Source: Periplaneta americana (taxonomy: Eukaryota > Arthropoda > Insecta > Blattodea > Blattidae). From it: a stretch of DNA of 64,000 bases. Of this stretch, positions 22,596 to 32,129 are shown piece after piece (position 1 is the first letter of the stretch; each line of letters starts with the position of its first letter). The stretch spans positions 72,890,708 to 72,954,707 of the forward strand of contig NC_091120.1 in the NCBI RefSeq assembly GCF_040183065.1. Reading direction: 5' to 3'. The position numbers and the translations under genes are program-made. The notes under the pieces are model-generated. The model was not told where the DNA came from. It was given only the letters and a program-made list of their open reading frames with translations, and did not search any database.

Positions 22596-22602
22596 CTGTA
22601 AG

Positions 22603-22979
22603 TTCTACACAGGAAGATCTTTGCAAAGTAAATATGACGAACTTGGTTCTATTCCCACAAAACTTGAAATAAAATCTGCGTAAAATCTACATTTTGTGGC
22701 TCGAATTAAAAACACAGCAACATCGCATCTTCAAGCTCAGAGAAGAGCACCTACTTATTAATTTACTTCTATGAAAATCATTAATTACGCCGCATAAAAA
22801 ATCGTGTAAAAGATTATTTTCTACGCGGCGTAAATTACGTTTAATTTACGTAAAATATGTGTCATATAATTTACGCCTGCTGCTAGACTACGTAACCGTT
22901 ATAGAATCTGCTTATTCTACTTAATAATTTTAATAACACTGATAGATAACATCGCCAGTTGTATATGCATCTGGCAGAA
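22603..22979. other. Unassigned stretch with a stem-loop
   Basis: Bases about 22792-22840 contain TTACGCCGC and GCGGCGTAA arms around an A/T-rich loop. Nothing else was recognised. Confidence 0.35.
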
Positions 22980-23478
22980 CCTTGGTGTACCTAACAGAGT
23001 GCTGCATTGGAGTTAAATCGCTCGCTTGAACTCGGTCGAGTGTCGCACCCTCGAGTGAGATACGATCGGTCGTGATACGCTAGTAATAAATAAAAGCACA
23101 GTACAAGATCATCTCACCGACATGTCTTATCTTGTATCGAAGGCGACAGATAAGATACACATATGTTTTGCTCACACGGTAAAAATAAGGCTTTATTTTC
23201 TGCGTTTATGGCAAACGCTTAATGGAACAGTCAATGGAACGTACCAAAACAGGAACATGAAGTTATAAATAATATTGTATGAAAAACTTCGATATACAGT
23301 TATTATTTTCTAATTAATAATTATTCAATATTTGATTTACCACATATATAATATGTCAGGTCCACACATAGTGTTCCGCCTATATACTGCGACAATGTAG
23401 AAACGTTTCGCAAAATATTATTGATATAGCAGTAGATTAATAACAATATAATAATAATAATAATAATGATTTATTTAA

Positions 23479-23524
23479 CCTGGCAGAGTTAAGGCCATAC
23501 GGCCTTCTCTAACACTCAACCAGG
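23479..23524 (-). repeat. LINE 3'-terminal hairpin motif, copy A
   Basis: CCTGGCAGAGTTAAGGCC, a short loop and GGCCTTCTCT...CAACCAGG can fold on itself. Very similar motifs occur at 28451-28496, 30859-30904 and 35120-35165, each next to an A/T-rich simple repeat. It is probably the 3' recognition structure of this LINE family (inference). Confidence 0.65.
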
Positions 23525-23742
23525 AGTAAAGACTGCGTTACAAAAACACTACAAATTTACAAATTACACTACAATTTTACACACAAAATTGAATAAGATA
23601 ATAATAATAATAATAAAAAATAAACAACAAATAAGAAGAAATCGCACATAATATATAACATACAGAAAGAAAGAAAAAAGCATAATAATATGTGAACAGC
23701 AGGTCAAAATAAATGAGGCATACAAAAAAAAAAGACAATTAT

Positions 23743-23744
23743 TC

Positions 23745-23813
<69 letters not shown>

Positions 23814-23839
23814 TAAGAATAGTAATAATGATGATGATG

Positions 23840-23875
<36 letters not shown>

Positions 23876-23884
23876 GTAATATTA
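23743..23884. repeat. (TAA)n-rich microsatellite
   Basis: A long TAA tract with GAT and TAG interruptions lies in the LINE 3' untranslated part. Open frames of Ile, Leu or Tyr runs here are artefacts of the repeat. Confidence 0.9.
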
Positions 23885-24093
23885 GTAATAAAATAGTGCA
23901 GTACAAAGTATACAGTGAATACAATATTTCTAAGTACACACAATAAGGAAAATTAAGATTATATATAGCTCAACTTATTACATTAGAGATATAACATTAT
24001 CGGAAAATATGAAAACAAAAATATAAGATAAGTTGAATATCATTAGAACATAAAAAAAATGTGAAAACGTGGAAACATGCAATACAACACTTG

Positions 24094-26442
24094 TCATAAT
24101 AGTAAGTTAGTTTGGCAACTCGTCATAAGATAATTTTCTAACTTGGATTTGAAAGAATTCAATGTTCGGCAGCCCTTGACTTCAGGCGGCAGAGAGTTCC
24201 AGTGACGAGAGGTAGCAACAGTGAAGGATGAGGAATACAGAGACGATGCGTGAAGTGGAATTTCTAGCGTGTTATCGCGTTGTGATCGAATATTAATATT
24301 ATGATAGCGAGAGAGAGTATGAAATCGAGTGAATAAATAATAGGGGGATAAAGAGTGCATAATTCGATATAAGAGAGAAAGTGAGTGCAGATTTCTCCTC
24401 TCATGTAACCTAAGCCATGATAACTTCTTGAAAGAAGGTGAGATATGATCATAGTATCGAACATTACAAATGAAGCGGACGCACGCGTTATGAACACGCT
24501 GTAGTTTCTGAGCGGAATCAATCCTGAGATCACTGAACAAAACGTCGCAATAATCGAAGTGAGGTAGAATGAGTGTCTGTACCAGCGTCTGTTTTAATTT
24601 AGATGGATAATGATACAATCTTTTTAGTGAATGGAGAATAGAGAATGCCTTCTTACATGTATATTTAATATGCGTATCCCAATTGAGATTAGATTCGAAA
24701 TGTACTCCGAGATTTTTGACGGTAGAGCTAAACGGGATGATTGTTTTATTCAGTTTCACAGGCGGAATATTCAGGTCGTTGACTTCAGGAATTAATCTAC
24801 GGTTCGCGAACAGAATAGCCTGTGATTTACATGCGTTTAGGTTAAGCCCAAATTGTTGAGACCAGGAAGAGATGGAATCAAGATCTTCATTCAGACTATT
24901 AATGCTATCGTTTAGTGCGTCGGGACGGGCTGAAATATACAATTGAACGTCGTCTGCATATATTTGATATCTGCAGTGCTTAAATGAGTTGGAAATTCCA
25001 TTTATATAAATAGAGAAGAGCAAGGGGCCTAATACTGATCCCTGAGGAACTCCTGTATCTACAGTACGCCAGGATGAGAAACGATTATTAGATATGACAC
25101 GCTGCTGGCGGCCAGTAAGGTAGGAGTACATCCAGGTGATAGCACTATCAGAAAGGTGTAGCGTTTGTAGTTTAGTTAATAGTAGATCGAAGTCAACAGA
25201 ATCAAAGGCTTTGCTATAGTCCAATAAAACTAGTACAGTAGCCTGTCGTTTATCCATGGCTGCGCGTATGTCCTCAGTAACATTCAACAAAGCAGTAGAA
25301 GTGCTATGGCCATTTCTGAATCCTGATTGTAAAGGGTCTAAAAGATTAAATTCTATTAGGTAATCTGACAACTGCTTATGAATGATGCGTTCCAGAGCTT
25401 TAGATAAAACAGGAAGAATGGAGATTGGCCTATAGTCTTTTGCAGAAGTAGGTGAATTTACTTTAGGAAGTGGGCGTACCAAGGCTGTTTTCCAGAGTTG
25501 CGGATAAACAGACGTGATAATTGAAGAATTGAAAATATGAGTTATTACGGGAAGCACGACATCGACTAACTTATTGATAAAGACTATGCTTATGTTATCA
25601 GTGCCTTGTGCTTTAGATTTAATGCTTTTAAGAGCCCTTCTTACTTCAGAATCAGTAATGTGCGAGAAGAAAAATTTTTCGCGAGAAGGTGGAGGATTAG
25701 CTAGGAGAGTATTAATTGTATTTCGTTTTGACTGTTTTTCAGGTCGTATAGTGGGAGGTGAGGTAAAGTATTCATTGAGTTTATCAAGCGGTATGTTTAT
25801 AACTTCAGCTTCTGATGCTTTCTTCCCTACTCCCATATCACGTAAGTTATTCCAAAGACACCGAGGGGGAATGGACGGGTCGACGAGACTCAGGGCGTGA
25901 CGGCGTTTAGCATTCCTAATGCTTTGTGTGGTTTTGTTTCTAAGTTTTTTGTAGTTGTTAAAGTTTTCGGCAGATTTGTTGTGTCTGTACTTCCGGAAAG
26001 CAGCGTCACGTGACGTCATAAGATTACGAATACTGTCATTCAGCCATGGGGCAGGTCGGTGAGTGACACGTCTCTTCTTTAAAGGTGCATGTTTGTCGAA
26101 TAATTGTATTACCATGTCATTAAAGGTGGCAACTTTTTCGTCAACTGTAATTAAATTAAAAATAGTATGCCATGGCATTTGTAGGGCGTCAGAAATTAGT
26201 TGGTCGTTGTCAATGCCTTTTAGATCTCTGTAAGTAATTACCTTAGCTGCATTTTTTGGGCACTGAAGAGAGTACTCGGCAAAAATAAGATCATGACCAG
26301 ATATTCCCGGAACTGGTAACTGTCCTGAGGTTAGAATTCTATCAGAATTATTCGTAATGATTAGGTCAATTAAAGTATCGGAAGTAGGTGTGTGGTGTGT
26401 AGGATTGAGTGGAAGAATTGTTAGATTGAAAGTTTCGAACAA
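24094..26442 (-). CDS. CR1-like LINE endonuclease (partial)/reverse transcriptase ORF
   Basis: The frame reads 782 residues without a stop. The first codon counted here is TTG, inside the ancestral coding region, so the true N-terminus is missing. Residues 48-51 (SGHD) are the end of an apurinic-type endonuclease. The reverse transcriptase spans roughly 320-600: LDYSKAFDSVD (407-417), GVPQGSVLGP (464-473) and the catalytic YADD (495-498). The C-terminal part has LQRVHNACVRFICN and LPPEVKGCRTLNSFKSKL, as in CR1/L2-type elements. The protein would nick DNA and copy the LINE RNA into the chromosome, but the lost endonuclease N-terminus makes this copy unable to act alone. The undamaged frame suggests recent insertion. 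Confidence 0.9.
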   Translation of the reverse strand: MFETFNLTILPLNPTHHTPTSDTLIDLIITNNSDRILTSGQLPVPGISGHDLIFAEYSLQCPKNAAKVITYRDLKGIDNDQLISDALQMPWHTIFNLITVDEKVATFNDMVIQLFDKHAPLKKRRVTHRPAPWLNDSIRNLMTSRDAAFRKYRHNKSAENFNNYKKLRNKTTQSIRNAKRRHALSLVDPSIPPRCLWNNLRDMGVGKKASEAEVINIPLDKLNEYFTSPPTIRPEKQSKRNTINTLLANPPPSREKFFFSHITDSEVRRALKSIKSKAQGTDNISIVFINKLVDVVLPVITHIFNSSIITSVYPQLWKTALVRPLPKVNSPTSAKDYRPISILPVLSKALERIIHKQLSDYLIEFNLLDPLQSGFRNGHSTSTALLNVTEDIRAAMDKRQATVLVLLDYSKAFDSVDFDLLLTKLQTLHLSDSAITWMYSYLTGRQQRVISNNRFSSWRTVDTGVPQGSVLGPLLFSIYINGISNSFKHCRYQIYADDVQLYISARPDALNDSINSLNEDLDSISSWSQQFGLNLNACKSQAILFANRRLIPEVNDLNIPPVKLNKTIIPFSSTVKNLGVHFESNLNWDTHIKYTCKKAFSILHSLKRLYHYPSKLKQTLVQTLILPHFDYCDVLFSDLRIDSAQKLQRVHNACVRFICNVRYYDHISPSFKKLSWLRLHERRNLHSLSLLYRIMHSLSPYYLFTRFHTLSRYHNINIRSQRDNTLEIPLHASSLYSSSFTVATSRHWNSLPPEVKGCRTLNSFKSKLENYLMTSCQTNLLL

Positions 26443-26571
26443 ATTACGCAGTTGATTAGTCCCATACGCAGTTGATTAGTACAGAGATAACGTCACAGAA
26501 AATATAATAAAACGAATAATCATGCTGCACAACTGTTACAGACGCAAAGATTGATACACTAATTATTAGAG

Positions 26572-26573
<2 letters not shown>

Positions 26574-26606
<33 letters not shown>
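26574..26606. repeat. (ATT)n microsatellite
   Basis: A short ATT tract. Confidence 0.85.
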
Positions 26607-27511
26607 TAGAAAACTTAATACAGTTCTTGCATTATCTGATTGTGTTCTCCGTTTATAATAATTACATTTACATCCAATAACATCTATCAGATGTGGCAAA
26701 AACAAAATCACTCCTATGTGGGGGGGGGGGGAACATTTACCTACAAAATGTATATTACATTTTAAAGCAAGTTTTGTAGTTGTACTATGGAGAGGTTAGT
26801 TAAACACTGCAAAGTTTTGAAATGATAAATATCTATGATGTTACTACACAGTTCATCACTGTAACAAGAACGAATGTCTAACGCTCGGCTTGTACCGTTC
26901 GAGGATTTATCGCTCGTGACAATTTTACCCATCATGCATGTGCGCTACCTATCGGATTATGCTATGAACTACTTGGCGCTCGAGCGAAAACGTCCGATGC
27001 AGACCTCTGGTACCTAAGGTTGCATTGCATTCTACGAATGCTGATAGTAAAACTGCAGTATTTTACACTGCCATTTCATATCCTACGGTTGTCTACCTAA
27101 CTTTGCAACACTAATCATAGTATATCCGCCAGGCTATGTGCTATAAATTACTGAAAGAGGGACTTACTTTAGAGACTGGGTGTGATATGTGATCCCTATT
27201 GTAATATTTCAAAATATTTGAAATCATTACATTTGGTGTGGACACCTATATACAGAACGTTGGCTTACATAATGTAGGTCTACCGTGCGGGAAGAAGGCC
27301 ATGCAACACGTGGCAAACCATCTTTCGCACGCTCAACGGCTCAACGATCCAGTTTAGTCTCTCTGTAGAAGTGGTTGTAGATTAGCTTACTCATATGGAA
27401 TCACAGAAATTTACATTAGAGCAAAGGATAGTTATGTGCAATAGAAGTGATATAATACAGTTATATGAATACTTTTTAATGATTGAATAAAATTAATAAA
27501 ATCGGTTAAAA
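26607..27511. other. Unassigned stretch
   Basis: It includes a G12 run near 26720 and the putative right transposon end near 27009-27020. No gene recognised. Confidence 0.4.
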
Positions 27512-27553
27512 ACCAGACATGTTTCGGAGGAATGCTCCTCCATCTTCAGTGGT
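27512..27553 (-). ncRNA. Hammerhead ribozyme motif of a Penelope-type element
   Basis: Minus strand reads ACCA-CTGAAGA, helix II (TGGAGGAG, CATT loop, CCTCC), GAAAC, AT, GTC and TGGT. ACCA pairs with TGGT as stem I, and AC with GT as a very short stem III, placing the cleavage site after GTC. All core positions of the CUGANGA...GAAA hammerhead are present. Such minimal motifs are known from Penelope-like retroelement terminal repeats. No coding part of the element was found nearby. Confidence 0.75.
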
Positions 27554-27766
27554 AGTACCACGATTGTAATAAGAACATAAATTGTGTAAAGCTCGTGGTT
27601 AATAATATTTTGTTTTACAAAGATATATAATTTAAATATCAACAATTGTTGAAAATAAAGTGACCTAAGTGTTGTTTAGTACAAATGCATATTATAAGCT
27701 TAAATACAAATTAAATTGATTAAAATAGTTATTTAAACAACTTTACAAATGCAATATCTAATAGCG

Positions 27767-27773
<7 letters not shown>

Positions 27774-27808
<35 letters not shown>
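27774..27808. repeat. (TA)n microsatellite
   Basis: An uninterrupted TA tract. Confidence 0.9.
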
Positions 27809-27813
<5 letters not shown>

Positions 27814-27893
27814 GAGTACAAAATGATTAACCAGAGTATATATAAATACTGTATGATGTTGAAATTAACAAAAAGTAATGTTAAAATGTCCAG

Positions 27894-28129
27894 ATTATTA
27901 AAAATGAAAAATATGACAAAACCTGAGTATTAATCATTTCAAAATATTTGGTAATTAAGATTAATGATGAAATTAGAATGAGGAAATAGACATTTAAGAT
28001 ATCTTAAAAATATTATTAAAAATGAAAAATATGACAAAACCTGAGTATTAATCATTTCAAAGTATTTGGTAATTAAGATTAATGATGAAATTAGAATGAG
28101 GAAATAGACATTTAAGATATCTTAAAAAT
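27894..28129 (+). repeat. 118-bp tandem duplication
   Basis: Two adjacent units start at 27894 and 28012 and are nearly identical, differing at one visible base in the CATTTCAAA(A/G)TATTTGG block. This is a recent local duplication. Confidence 0.85.
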
Positions 28130-28369
28130 ATACTACCTAAAGATAAAACTTGTGTTTATATTAATAAGTACAACTTATGTAATTTAATCAGAGCAAAGGA
28201 TTTTAATGGTAGAGACATATGCGGAAAAGAGTGGTTGCAGAAAGTTAACAAGATGATTTGCAAGAACATTTTCTAATGTTACCGTTTCACATATCAGCAG
28301 CAGCAAATGCGAACAGCACTCCTAAATCTAAACTCTTCACTAACACAATCAGAAGAATAACACGCAATC

Positions 28370-28440
<71 letters not shown>

Positions 28441-28496
28441 TTTTATTTTCGCTGGCAGAGTTAAGGCCATAAGGCCTTCTCTTCTACTCAACCAGC

Positions 28497-28970
28497 CTTA
28501 ATCACTACAATACATATTTAAATTACGAATATTTACACTATAGCAATATTCTTCAGTTATGTTAACGACTAGTAGACTACATATTCATTTAAATTTAGAT
28601 AAACCTATAAGGTAAAGTAGTAACTTAATTTATGAGGTAATTTAATTCAATCAATTATAATTAATTTGAGGTTTGAGATAGCTAGTAAAATGATGAAAAT
28701 TAATTTAATATAAGCTTACTAGAACTATGTTACAGGCAGAAAAAAAATATATATATATAAATCTAAAATATATTTCTATAATGAGAATATTAATGTAATT
28801 GTCATTAGAGGTTTTGTAAATCTATTTAGAGAAATTAATGATAATAATAGGAATGGACAGATGTTAGTTTCATTATAATATGTAATAAATATTAATCAGC
28901 AATTAATTTGTTAAGTAAGAACTTATGTAATTTTGACCTAAATGAATTCATTGTCCAACAACCCCTTATA
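28497..28970 (-). other. 3' untranslated part of LINE copy B
   Basis: AT-rich sequence between the 3' hairpin and the coding remnant, with no feature of its own. Confidence 0.5.
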
Positions 28971-30004
28971 TCACTCGGTAGCGAGTTCCAATTTATAGCA
29001 ACTGAAACTGTATAAGATGAAGAATATAAAGATGTCTTGTGGTAGGGTATAATGAGTAAATTGTTCTGATGAAATCTTGTACTTAGCTGATGAATATTCG
29101 GATAAATTTTGAAAACGAGAAGTCAAATAGATTGGGGTAGCGGTGCGCAGAATTTGAAATAAGAGAACAAGAGAATGCAGGGCTCGTCGATCGCTTAGCC
29201 TTAGCCAAGACAGAATTTGGAAAGACGGGGAAACATGATCATACTTACGAATATTAAAAATATAACGGACGCACGCATTATGCACACGTTGTAGCCTGCT
29301 GCTCAAATTTGCATTTAGGTTACTTAATATAATATCGCATCACGAGTGTTTGTACAGGGATTAATTTTAATTTATCAGGAAGAAAGTGCTTCAGTCGCTT
29401 TAATGAGTGAATAATAGAAAATATTTTTTTGGAAGTGTGATTCACTTGTTCATTCCATTCCAGGTGACAATCCATATAAATACCAAGGTTCTTCACAGTC
29501 GAGCTGTATGGAATAGTAGTATTATTTACAATTATCGATGGAAAATTTTGTTTGTCACACTTCGATCTTTGATGTTCTATTAAGATAGCCTGCGATTTAT
29601 TTGCATTTAGATTAAGTCCGTGCGTTTTCGACCATATGGATATGGAATTCAAGTCATCATTAACTTTAGTTATAGCGTCATTTATGTAGTTAGGTCGGGT
29701 ATGCAGATAGATTTGTATGTCGTCAGCATAAATATGGTGTCGACAGTATGTTAGATTACAAGAAATATCATTAATATAAATGGAAAATAGTAAAGGTTCT
29801 AGGACAGAGCCTTGTGGTACGCCAGTCTTCGTGGTACGCCAAGTGGAATAACGTATTAATAGACATGCACTGTTGGCGTTCACGAAGGTAGGAGTCCATC
29901 CACGCTAAGGCATTATCAGAAAAATGTAGTGCTTTTAATTTTACAATTAGTAAGTCAACGTCTACAGTGTCGAAGGCTTTGGAGTAGTCTAACGTCAACA
30001 CAAC
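28971..30004 (-). pseudogene. CR1-like reverse transcriptase, broken
   Basis: Three frames together carry LDYSKAFDTVDVDLL, GVPQGSVLEPLLFSIYIND, the catalytic YADD, a KNLGIYMDCHLEWNEQV block and SRLQRVHNACVRYIFN. The part upstream of the RT palm is missing, and frameshifts lie near 29320 and 29850. It parallels residues of about 400-720 of copy A. Confidence 0.85.
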
Positions 30005-30085
30005 CACTTCTAGATGTAAACACTTCACTAACACAATCAGAAGAATAACACTCAAACTAACGTCAACACAACTACTCCTAAATCC
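29991..30085 (+). repeat. Tandem repeat of about 67 bp at the LINE 5' flank
   Basis: The block TAACGTCAACACAA with a following CACT(T/C)CTA word occurs at about 29991 and 30058. The 54-bp repeat flanking the LINE lies within this structure, so the target itself may have been repetitive. Confidence 0.5.
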
Positions 30086-30200
30086 TATACTGCTTGGTCA
30101 CCACGTTTCTTACGGAACGAAAATTAGTTAAATATGCATTTTCATTGAATTCAAGCTACACGACCTGGAACGGATCCCTTGTCAGTCAGTTTAAGAGAGC

Positions 30201-30344
30201 CTTTCGTCCACTACCTTTTGTCCACAATTTGTTTCGTCCACTCACTTTCGTCCACGTTCTCTTGTCCACAATCGATTCGTCTATTCAATTTACGTTCATC
30301 CATATATTTTGTCCACACCTTTTATGTCCATAACCTTTCGTCCA
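30201..30344 (+). repeat. Left GTCCAC motif array
   Basis: About ten irregularly spaced copies of (T/C)TTCGTCCAC or TTTTGTCCAC. Spacing is variable, so this is not a simple tandem repeat. Open frames across it are repeat translations. Confidence 0.85.
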
Positions 30345-30469
30345 TTTTAAGAATACATATTTGTGTTTCCCATCTACAATTACAATACCGGAAACATGGT
30401 TATGAAATGTGTACGAAGCAGTCTTGAGTGAGGAACAGAAGATTAACAAGGTTGGCATAGTAAATTAAA

Positions 30470-30718
30470 AAACTCATGGTTGTTCATCATCCTAGCATTT
30501 GGAAGTTTTTGAAAGTCTTGCTGGATGAAAGGAATCAAATGAGCAGGTGATTACTCAATTGTTGTGAGGACACACGCGAGTCCGTGCACCATTAAGTCGG
30601 ACATTGCTATGTCGATGATCATGAACGCATCAGGGAAATGGTTACACGGTATGAAGACTACAAGAACGACGGCCGGTTGGAAACATATGAGAGGAATTTC
30701 ATACAGATTAAAAATTAA
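30470..30718 (+). pseudogene. MULE transposase C-terminal remnant
   Basis: One frame reads VVHHPSIWKFLKVLLDERNQ and stops at about 30550. A second frame from 30635 reads EMVTRYEDYKNDGRLETYER and ends at 30716-30718. Both blocks match the C-terminal region of FLYWCH/MULE-type transposases as I know it. The catalytic core is gone. Confidence 0.55.
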
Positions 30719-30858
30719 CCCTGCTGAAGTTCTTCAGGAAGAAGAAAATGATGACTATTCATGTTTTTAATACAAACATGTACGTACATTGTAATTGTAA
30801 TTGTAAATTTAATACTAACTTAATTGTAATTTTATTGTTGATATTGTAGTTGGAATCT

Positions 30859-30904
30859 CCTGGTAGAGGGGCAGAGAAGGCCTGACGGCCTTATCTCTAC
30901 CAGG
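30859..30904 (+). repeat. LINE 3'-terminal hairpin motif, inverted copy
   Basis: CCTGGTAGAG...AAGGCCTGACGGCCTT...CTACCAGG is followed by an AAAT repeat. It is the CR1-like LINE 3' end in + orientation, nested in the MULE-like element. Only a very short LINE piece seems to be present. Confidence 0.65.
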
Positions 30905-31016
30905 TTAAATAAATAAATACTACTACTACATTTAACAACACATTTAAATTTAAATAAATTACTTTTTCACCAAATGAATTGTTTCATGTTTCATGTCATC
31001 TATTTTTTTTGTCACG

Positions 31017-31153
31017 GTGGACGAAATAGTCAGTGGACGAAAGCATAATGGATTAATCATGAAAATGGACTAAATGGTCAGTGGACAAAACTTAATGGAC
31101 GAATCATGAAATGGACAAATATGTCAATGGACAAAACAAAAAGTGGACGAAAC
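31017..31153 (-). repeat. Right GTCCAC motif array, inverted
   Basis: About nine copies of GTGGACGAAA or ATGGACAAAA, the reverse complement of the left array. Confidence 0.85.
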
Positions 31154-31171
31154 GTAGTGAACCAAAGGACC

Positions 31172-31787
31172 TATAACGCACCTTAGCGGTATGAACTTAG
31201 GACGATGTGGTTGGAGGCCCCTATTGGGTGAGCGGATGAAGGGTCACATGCGGCCGATGGGCTGGTACACTCTCATCCTCATTCATCCTATAAATACAGG
31301 GTGCACAATAGGCCTCAGTGTGGCCGACGTGCAAAGAGTCGTTCTAAGCCGCCGTGACATAATCTAACCTATCCTAACCTACCCGGTGCGGTGAGGGCTG
31401 AAGATAACGAGTCTTTTAAGGACGATGACATCCACAGCCTAGCTTCACGCTATTGTTCAGAGCTTAATGATATCCGTTCGCATTCTCCGTAATAAAAATT
31501 ATGAACATGTTGAAAACTTCTTCTCTACAATAACAGAGCTGATTCCAATGAAAATTACTGTATATACGTAATTTAAGTTAGCCAGTGTCCAAGCAATTAC
31601 TTTCCATTGATGCCTCCTGCTTGGGCCACCCCTTTTGCTGAATCATTAAAATAATTATGCTAACGAAAAAAGTGAATTTTACCTCCAAGAAACAATTTAT
31701 ATGTATTATGTATTGTTACATAATCGAAAGGACCACGGAAATAGCGTTAGAGGACCTTGGATTGAAAACTACTGCTATAGGCGAAGA
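31172..31787. other. Unassigned stretch
   Basis: No gene recognised. A GC-richer patch at 31180-31440 may be an old repeat. Confidence 0.35.
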
Positions 31788-32129
31788 CAGCATTTCTCAA
31801 ACTTTTTTGAAGTGGGGACCACCTTTTTAAGTCAGAACAGTTCCGCGGACCACCTTCCTCTTGTGTCCTTGGAAAGCAAATTTATCATTTTTGTAGCATA
31901 TTTTAATACCAGTATACTTATATTTTAAAACAGAATTAATTAATTAACATTAATTCATATAATTTTATATTAATATTAACTAATTAAGTTAATGTTAATA
32001 GAAAAAAATCATTTTCGTTTTTTAATAAATCAAGGCTATTAGAGATTGGACAAAATCTTTAACTTCTTAACTAAACAAACTAAATAAACGTCGGTGCTCA
32101 TATTAATGAGATGAATAAGCCTGCCAATT

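Larger units (their letters stand above)
23445..26460 (-). mobile_element. CR1-like LINE, 5'-truncated, copy A
   Basis: The 3' end is at the left with a TAA repeat tail and a terminal hairpin at 23479-23524. The body is a long open frame. The 5' end stops within the endonuclease. An imperfect duplication GCAGTTGATTAGTA/GCAGTAGATTAATA (26469 and 23430) may be the target duplication. A second copy of CGCAGTTGATTAG at 26448 belongs to the LINE coding sequence itself. Confidence 0.85.
22980..27020. mobile_element. Possible DNA transposon interrupted by a CR1-like LINE
   Basis: The left edge ACCTTGGTGTACC...CTGCATTGG and the right edge, read inverted, ACCTTAGGTACC...CTGCATCGG share an imperfect inverted repeat that continues to a TCGCTCG word. 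The LINE at 23445-26460 would lie inside, leaving about 1 kb of original element. No transposase was seen, and boundaries are approximate. Confidence 0.4.
28373..30004 (-). mobile_element. CR1-like LINE, 5'-truncated, copy B
   Basis: It has the same family features as copy A: a TAA tail (about 28368-28440), a 3' hairpin at 28451-28496 and an RT coding region. It is flanked by a 54-bp direct repeat, 28317-28370 and 30005-30058, about 48 of 54 identical. This is long for a LINE target duplication. Confidence 0.8.
30172..31171 (+). mobile_element. MULE-like element with subterminal motif arrays
   Basis: The ends are short inverted GATCCCTTG / CAAAGGACC sequences. Inside each end is an array of a TTTCGTCCAC-like motif: about ten copies at 30201-30344 and about nine, inverted, at 31017-31153. 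A coding remnant in the middle resembles the C-terminus of MULE transposases. A nested LINE end is present at 30859-30904. Arrays near both ends probably bound the transposase (inference). Target duplications were not clear. Confidence 0.65.

Noticed and set aside
23739..23943. Open frames made of Ile, Leu or Tyr runs, also at 28258-28464, 40602-40967 and 61599-61844
   Set aside because: They are translations of TAA/ATT microsatellites and change residue with the frame; no protein feature supports them.
30094..30427. Two overlapping open frames rich in FVH and LSTI repeats
   Set aside because: They are readings of the GTCCAC motif array in the MULE-like element.
30201..31153. Array of short motifs that could recall a CRISPR array
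   Set aside because: The motif is 10 bp, spacing is irregular and the two arrays are inverted, in a eukaryotic transposon.
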